A stretch of DNA of 16,957 nucleotides from Phycisphaerae bacterium (GTDB lineage: Bacteria; Planctomycetota; Phycisphaerae; UBA1845; Fen-1342), in contig JAGVEP010000406.1 of NCBI GenBank assembly GCA_020058145.1, forward strand, positions 1-16,957, written 5' to 3'. The notes below the pieces were generated by a model. It did no database searches. It saw only the letters and a list, made by a program, of their open reading frames with translations, and was not told the origin of the DNA. The position numbers and the translations under genes were made by a program. Positions 14,446 through 16,957 of the stretch are shown here, in pieces (position 1 is the first letter of the stretch; every line of letters begins with the position of its first letter).

Positions 14446-14769
14446 CTACAACAGTGGCGCAAACAACCGCGCCACCCCTTCACCCATCTGCCGCAGCCGG
14501 CCAGTGTTCCGCAGGTCCCGTCCTTGGACACGGCGGGCCTGTGCGCAGAACTGATCAATGGAGCTTCCCAGGCCGGCCGCGACCGCCGGGTCGTAGACCA
14601 GCGCGGTCGCTTCGAAATTGAGCCGAAAGCTGCGTACGTCCATGTTGGCCGAGCCCACCATGCACCAGCGATCGTCGACCGTGACAATCTTGGAGTGCAG
14701 CACGCCGGCGTCAAATTCGTAGATTTCGACGCCGCCCGCCGCACCAGCGCCGGTGAGTGGCGTTCCCAA
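14446..14769 (-). pseudogene. 3' remnant of a cardiolipin synthase (phospholipase D family)
   Basis: Only about the last 97 residues of a cardiolipin synthase are present; full enzymes are about 400-500 residues. Starting from GGVEIYEF, the second HKD motif is intact: HSKIVTVDD, with His, Lys and Asp at the right spacing. It is followed by VGSANMDVRSFRLNFE and a normal C-terminal end VARLFAPLL. Upstream the frame stays open to a stop at 14848-14850 but homology vanishes, and that region is the gpsA start on the other strand. The first HKD motif and membrane part are missing. The TTG at 14769 is only the edge of the open frame. A chimeric assembly is an alternative to a true deletion. Confidence 0.75.
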
Positions 14770-14849
14770 GCACGCCCACCCCGCGACAGCTCTGCGTCGG
14801 CACCATAGGATACGTACCCACAGGTGCTGCGAAAGGAGAATCCGGCCCT

Positions 14850-15851
14850 ATGGTCGAAAAGGCCACCGTCGTCGGCATCGGCGCCATGGGCACCGTGACC
14901 GCGCAAATCCTCGCCAGCAACGGCGTCCATGTCGCCCTGCTGGCCCGCGACGCCGAACCGGTCGCCGAGTTCTTCGTCGGCCCCGAGAATCGCCGGTATC
15001 TGCCGGGCATGCACCTCTCACCGCTGATCGTACCGACCAATCACGCTGTCGCCGCCTTCCGCGAAACCGAATTGGTCGTTTCCGCGTTGCCGTGCCAGTA
15101 CCTCCGTGCCGCCTGGCAACAACACGGGCCGCGCGTACCCCCCGGCATCCCCATCGCCAGCGTGACCAAGGGCATCGAGATCGCGACCCTCGCGCGGCCC
15201 AGCGAGATCATCGCGGAATACGCGCCGAGCAACCCCGTGGGGGTCGTGTCAGGCCCCAATATTGCGAACGAATTGGCCCGCTGCCTTCCGGCAACAGCCG
15301 TGGCGGCGTCCACCGTGCCCGCAGTCGCCGAACTGATTCAGCAAACGCTGTCCACGTCGTGGTTCCGCATCTATACCAGCGCGGACATCGTCGGCGTCGA
15401 ACTCGCCGGCGCGCTCAAGAACGTCATCGCGCTCGCCGCGGGGATCCTCGACGGTCTGTGTGCCGGCGACAACGCCAAAGCGGCCCTGGTTACCCGTGGC
15501 CTGGTCGAGATCAGCCGCCTGGGTGTGGCCCTCGGCGCACGCCCGGAGACATTCGCCGGATTGGCGGGCGTCGGCGACCTCATCACGACCAGCGTCTCGC
15601 CCCATGGCCGCAACCGCACCGCTGGCGAGCGTATCGGCCGCGGCGTCACCGTGCAGGCCGTGCTGTCCGAAAGCTCGGCCGTTATCGAGGGCATCCCGAC
15701 GACACGGGCCGTGCTCGAGCTGGCGGCGCGGCACCAGGTTGAAATGCCCATCACGACCGCCGTTTACCAGGTGCTGTTTGAGGACAAGCCGCCCCTGGTG
15801 GCGATCACGGAGCTGATGAGCCGCCCCCCGAAAGCAGAACATCGCAGCTAA
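14850..15851 (+). CDS. gpsA: NAD(P)-dependent glycerol-3-phosphate dehydrogenase
   Basis: Reduces dihydroxyacetone phosphate to sn-glycerol 3-phosphate, the backbone for phospholipids. The 333-residue length is typical. The nucleotide-binding loop is GIGAMGT (9-15), with Met where most family members have Trp. TKGIE (106-110) and SGPNIANE (134-141) precede the substrate domain GVELAGALKNVIALAAGILDG (182-202) with catalytic Lys190; LAGVGDLITT (238-247) and GRNR (253-256) follow. The ATG at 14850 has AGGAG 11 nt upstream and starts right at the Rossmann fold. The open frame back to 14757 is unconserved. It runs head to head with the cardiolipin synthase remnant. Confidence 0.96.
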   Translation: MVEKATVVGIGAMGTVTAQILASNGVHVALLARDAEPVAEFFVGPENRRYLPGMHLSPLIVPTNHAVAAFRETELVVSALPCQYLRAAWQQHGPRVPPGIPIASVTKGIEIATLARPSEIIAEYAPSNPVGVVSGPNIANELARCLPATAVAASTVPAVAELIQQTLSTSWFRIYTSADIVGVELAGALKNVIALAAGILDGLCAGDNAKAALVTRGLVEISRLGVALGARPETFAGLAGVGDLITTSVSPHGRNRTAGERIGRGVTVQAVLSESSAVIEGIPTTRAVLELAARHQVEMPITTAVYQVLFEDKPPLVAITELMSRPPKAEHRS

Positions 15852-15866
15852 ACTGGCCCGTTCGCA

Positions 15867-15896
15867 TTGACGCTGACCGCGGCCGGCGGGTATTAT
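15867..15896 (+). promoter_or_regulatory. Strong candidate promoter of the histidine kinase gene
   Basis: TTGACG (15867-15872), an 18-nt spacer and TATTAT (15891-15896) make the best sigma-70-like promoter in the window. The start would be near 15903, leaving a leader of about 90 nt. That leader begins within a small TAGCG/CGCTA inverted repeat (15900-15917). Confidence 0.5.
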
Positions 15897-15992
15897 TCAT
15901 AGCGGTTAGGTTCGCTACGGCGGGGCGCAGCGCGAATCGCCCAGGAAGCGTCGTCATTTTCGATCGTTCTGCTCCGCTGCTTTCTAGTGCTC

Positions 15993-16799
15993 ATGTCGGC
16001 TATCCAGGGAACACCAGCACCGCCGGACACCTTCAGCAATCTGAGTGCGCTCGTTCAGAACCTCCAGGAAGAGCTGCTGGCCTGTCAGCGTTTGGCGCTG
16101 TTGGGCAATATGACGGCCATGATCGCGCACGAATACAACAACTTGCTCACGCCGGTGGCCGTGCGGGCCGAAGCCGCCCTGTTGAGTCCTGATGACGGGG
16201 AATTCGTGCGCCGCTCGCTCGAGCAGATTCGGCGCCAGGCCCGCCGGGCCATCGTGGTCAGCGAGCGGCTGCTCCAACTGGCTCACCAACGTGAGCGGCC
16301 CACGGAAAGCTGTTCGGTCGCTGTGGCCGTGCGCGCTGCGCTCGAGACGATGCCCCGCCCGCTCGAAAAAGACGGGATTGCGCTGCACGTTTCCGTGCCC
16401 GAGGACCTATGGGTCGCCGCGCGCGAAGAACTGCTTTCGCAGCTCCTGCTCAATCTTCTTCTCAACGCCCGCCGCGCAATGGAGCAGCAGCGCACCGGAA
16501 CGCTGTCGGTGCAAGCGACTCTCAGCGGTGAAAACGTGCAGATCGACGTGCGCGACACGGGCTGCGGCGTGGCTCGCGACCTGCTTGAAAACGTGTTCAA
16601 CCCCTTTCTGGCCGCCGACCCCTTCGAGAATTCAACCGATTGGCAGCGCGTCGGCCTCGGCCTCAGCGTCTGCCGCATGATTGCCCACCACCACGGCGCC
16701 CGGATTCAAGGCCTGGCCAACGAGGATCGCGGCTGCACGTTCCGGCTCTGCTGGCCAGCCGCCGCGAACGGACCGAACACCCCCACCGCATCATGCTGA
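15993..16799 (+). CDS. Soluble sensor histidine kinase
   Basis: A 268-residue two-component histidine kinase without a transmembrane segment or recognisable sensor domain. The phospho-acceptor box is GNMTAMIAHEYNNLLTPV with His46. The ATP domain follows with the N-box LLLNLLLNARRAM (Asn154/158), the G1 box DTGCGV near 188-193 and the G2 box VGLGLSVC near 220-227. The H-box with HEYNN resembles NtrB-like kinases. A short helix before it (about 14-36) may mediate dimerisation. ATG at 15993 is used; an in-frame GTG at 15987 would add two residues, and neither has a clear ribosome binding site. No response regulator is visible in the window. Its 3' end overlaps the minus-strand gene by 9 nt. Confidence 0.85.
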   Translation: MSAIQGTPAPPDTFSNLSALVQNLQEELLACQRLALLGNMTAMIAHEYNNLLTPVAVRAEAALLSPDDGEFVRRSLEQIRRQARRAIVVSERLLQLAHQRERPTESCSVAVAVRAALETMPRPLEKDGIALHVSVPEDLWVAAREELLSQLLLNLLLNARRAMEQQRTGTLSVQATLSGENVQIDVRDTGCGVARDLLENVFNPFLAADPFENSTDWQRVGLGLSVCRMIAHHHGARIQGLANEDRGCTFRLCWPAAANGPNTPTASC

Positions 16800-16957
16800 A
16801 CGGGCTGCGCCGCGCCATGCCGGCCGAAACCCCAACAGCAGTAGCAAGCCCGCGGACGTCAACGTAATGGCGCCGCCGGCGAGCAGCCCCGGTGGAAAAT
16901 AGCGGCAGCGTATCTCGGCGGCCTCGCCGCGCGGCACGCGTACACCGATGAGCTGCC
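16791..16957 (-). CDS. C-terminal part of a membrane protein (YfhO-like), cut by window edge
   Basis: An open minus-strand frame enters from the right edge and ends with TGA at 16793-16791, giving the last 54 residues. It reads VRVPRGEAAEIRCRYFPPGLLAGG, then a hydrophobic stretch ITLTSAGLLLLLGF, then a basic tail. The order beta-strand, R-Y-x-P-P-G, final membrane helix is typical of the end of YfhO-type large membrane proteins linked to glycosylation. With only the tail visible this assignment is tentative. It converges on the histidine kinase gene and overlaps it by 9 nt. Confidence 0.55.
   Translation of the reverse strand, partial: QLIGVRVPRGEAAEIRCRYFPPGLLAGGAITLTSAGLLLLLGFRPAWRGAARSA

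Noticed and set aside
14220..15014. 264-codon minus-strand frame over the cardiolipin synthase remnant
   Set aside because: The HKD motif and the lipid synthase C-terminus lie in a different phase; this frame has no homology signal.
14753..15742. 329-codon plus-strand frame in another phase over gpsA
   Set aside because: gpsA motifs are continuous in the chosen frame; the other is arginine-rich shadow sequence.

Overview
The window is GC-rich, about two-thirds G+C by inspection of sample lines, and looks like a chromosomal piece of a planctomycete, most likely of the Phycisphaerae or a related lineage. The best taxonomic clue is the large secreted protein at 2776-5640. It ends in two dockerin-like calcium-binding repeats of the form D-x-N-x-D...NFDDINAFV, a tail typical of secreted proteins in that group. 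Dispersed palindromic repeats and a GATTTTGGATT-rich spacer also occur. No phage, plasmid, CRISPR, tRNA or rRNA gene is visible.

Layout. On the minus strand a housekeeping block, trpS - scpA - ridA-like (2578 down to 225), lies downstream of the secreted repeat protein (5640 to 2776). A 497-bp divergent spacer with an attenuator-like leader and a strongly folded repeat separates it from pfp on the plus strand (6138-7472, PPi-type phosphofructokinase). pfp converges on ispF (7970-7494, isoprenoid synthesis). Diverging from ispF, the plus strand carries a small one-pass membrane protein with two zinc ribbons, then prkA (serine kinase/AAA), a DUF444 VWA protein and a MoxR AAA ATPase (8055-13069). 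A minus-strand DUF91/NucS-like nuclease with lower GC follows (14223-13150), then the 3' remnant of a cardiolipin synthase (14769-14446). gpsA (14850-15851) and a soluble histidine kinase (15993-16799) are on the plus strand. The last 165 bases hold the C-terminus of a minus-strand membrane protein cut by the window edge.

How the genes work together. trpS, scpA and the RidA-like gene form a probable operon; the last two overlap by 17 nt. prkA and the DUF444 gene are 9 nt apart and form the well-known PrkA-YeaH stress module, but the usual third partner SpoVR is not next to them. A MoxR ATPase follows instead, so a kinase, a VWA protein and a MoxR ATPase lie in a row. gpsA and the cardiolipin synthase remnant both belong to phospholipid metabolism.

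Most unusual. (1) A leader with three mutually exclusive pairings upstream of the secreted protein, resembling an attenuator. (2) A family of 21-nt GTAG-type REP palindromes in four places. Two of them form an inverted REPIN-like pair that supplies the trpS stop codon. Another sits where the -35 box of moxR would be. (3) Near-identical modules of about 218 residues with an invariant cysteine pair in the secreted protein. (4) The prkA-DUF444-moxR order. No clearly new multi-gene system can be proven from sequence alone.
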